Positions 6,643-6,717 of a stretch of DNA of 6,717 nt are shown piece after piece. This stretch comes from an uncultured Senegalimassilia sp. (lineage in GTDB: Bacteria > Actinomycetota > Coriobacteriia > Coriobacteriales > Eggerthellaceae). The position numbers were made by a program, and so were the translations under genes. The notes under the pieces were generated by a model. The model made no database searches, was not told the DNA's origin, and saw only the letters and a program-made list of their open reading frames with translations. Numbering within the stretch: the stretch's first letter is position 1; each line of letters starts with the position of its first letter. The stretch is from assembly GCA_937925385.1 (NCBI GenBank), contig CALEWN010000278.1, forward strand, positions 1-6,717. Direction: 5' to 3'.

Positions 6643-6673
6643 GCAGCGGGGCGCGGAAGCCGCTGCCGCGCCC
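6643..6673 (+). other. Overlapping GC-rich hairpins after the aminopeptidase gene
   Basis: Two stems share bases. GGGCGCGG (6649-6656) can pair with CCGCGCCC (6666-6673), and GCAGCGG (6643-6649) can pair with CCGCTGC (6660-6666). They begin 4 and 10 nt after the stop codon. No T-run follows within the window, so this is not a classical intrinsic terminator. It could be an mRNA-stabilising end structure or a weak terminator. Confidence 0.4.
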
Positions 6674-6717
6674 GACCCCGGGAAACCGTCGATAGACAGC
6701 AAGAAGCGCCGCGACTT

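Overview
The window carries three complete protein genes on two strands, with no RNA gene, mobile element, CRISPR array or phage feature that I can see. Base composition is high in GC (low-60s percent by eye) with strongly GC-biased third codon positions. The Shine-Dalgarno sites are purine-rich, and the ABC exporter is of a Gram-positive style. This fits a high-GC anaerobic actinobacterium, and my best guess is Coriobacteriia/Eggerthellaceae. That assignment is inference from style, not from a marker gene.

Layout. Positions 1-80 hold nothing I can support. A T-tailed intrinsic terminator (81-109, minus strand) ends a minus-strand gene for a sodium-coupled amino-acid symporter of the NSS/SNF family (142-1548, 468 aa, about 11 membrane helices). 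A 140-bp gap (1549-1688) contains a second strong minus-strand terminator (1586-1617), only 37 nt before the symporter start codon. Upstream of it is a 1104-aa minus-strand gene (1689-5003), a MacB/FtsX-type ABC transporter with ATPase and permease fused in one chain and an unusually large extracellular domain of about 675 residues. A 229-bp divergent intergenic region (5004-5232) separates it from a plus-strand M18-family aminopeptidase (5233-6639, 468 aa) in which every metal and catalytic residue is present. After it come only GC-rich hairpin-forming bases to the window end.

How they may work together. The aminopeptidase is a cytosolic peptide-trimming enzyme and the symporter probably imports hydrophobic amino acids, so both fit an amino-acid-using lifestyle. 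The ABC protein is probably an exporter or a mechanical (MacB-like) transporter acting at the cell surface, with unknown substrate. The terminators and the divergent orientation argue that the three genes are separate transcription units, so any functional link is loose.

The least ordinary part is the ABC protein's extracellular domain. It has a run of short Asp/Ser repeats followed by a Gln-rich, almost charge-free helical stretch. The second point of interest is the placement of the terminator directly in front of the symporter, which forces its promoter to overlap or precede that terminator.
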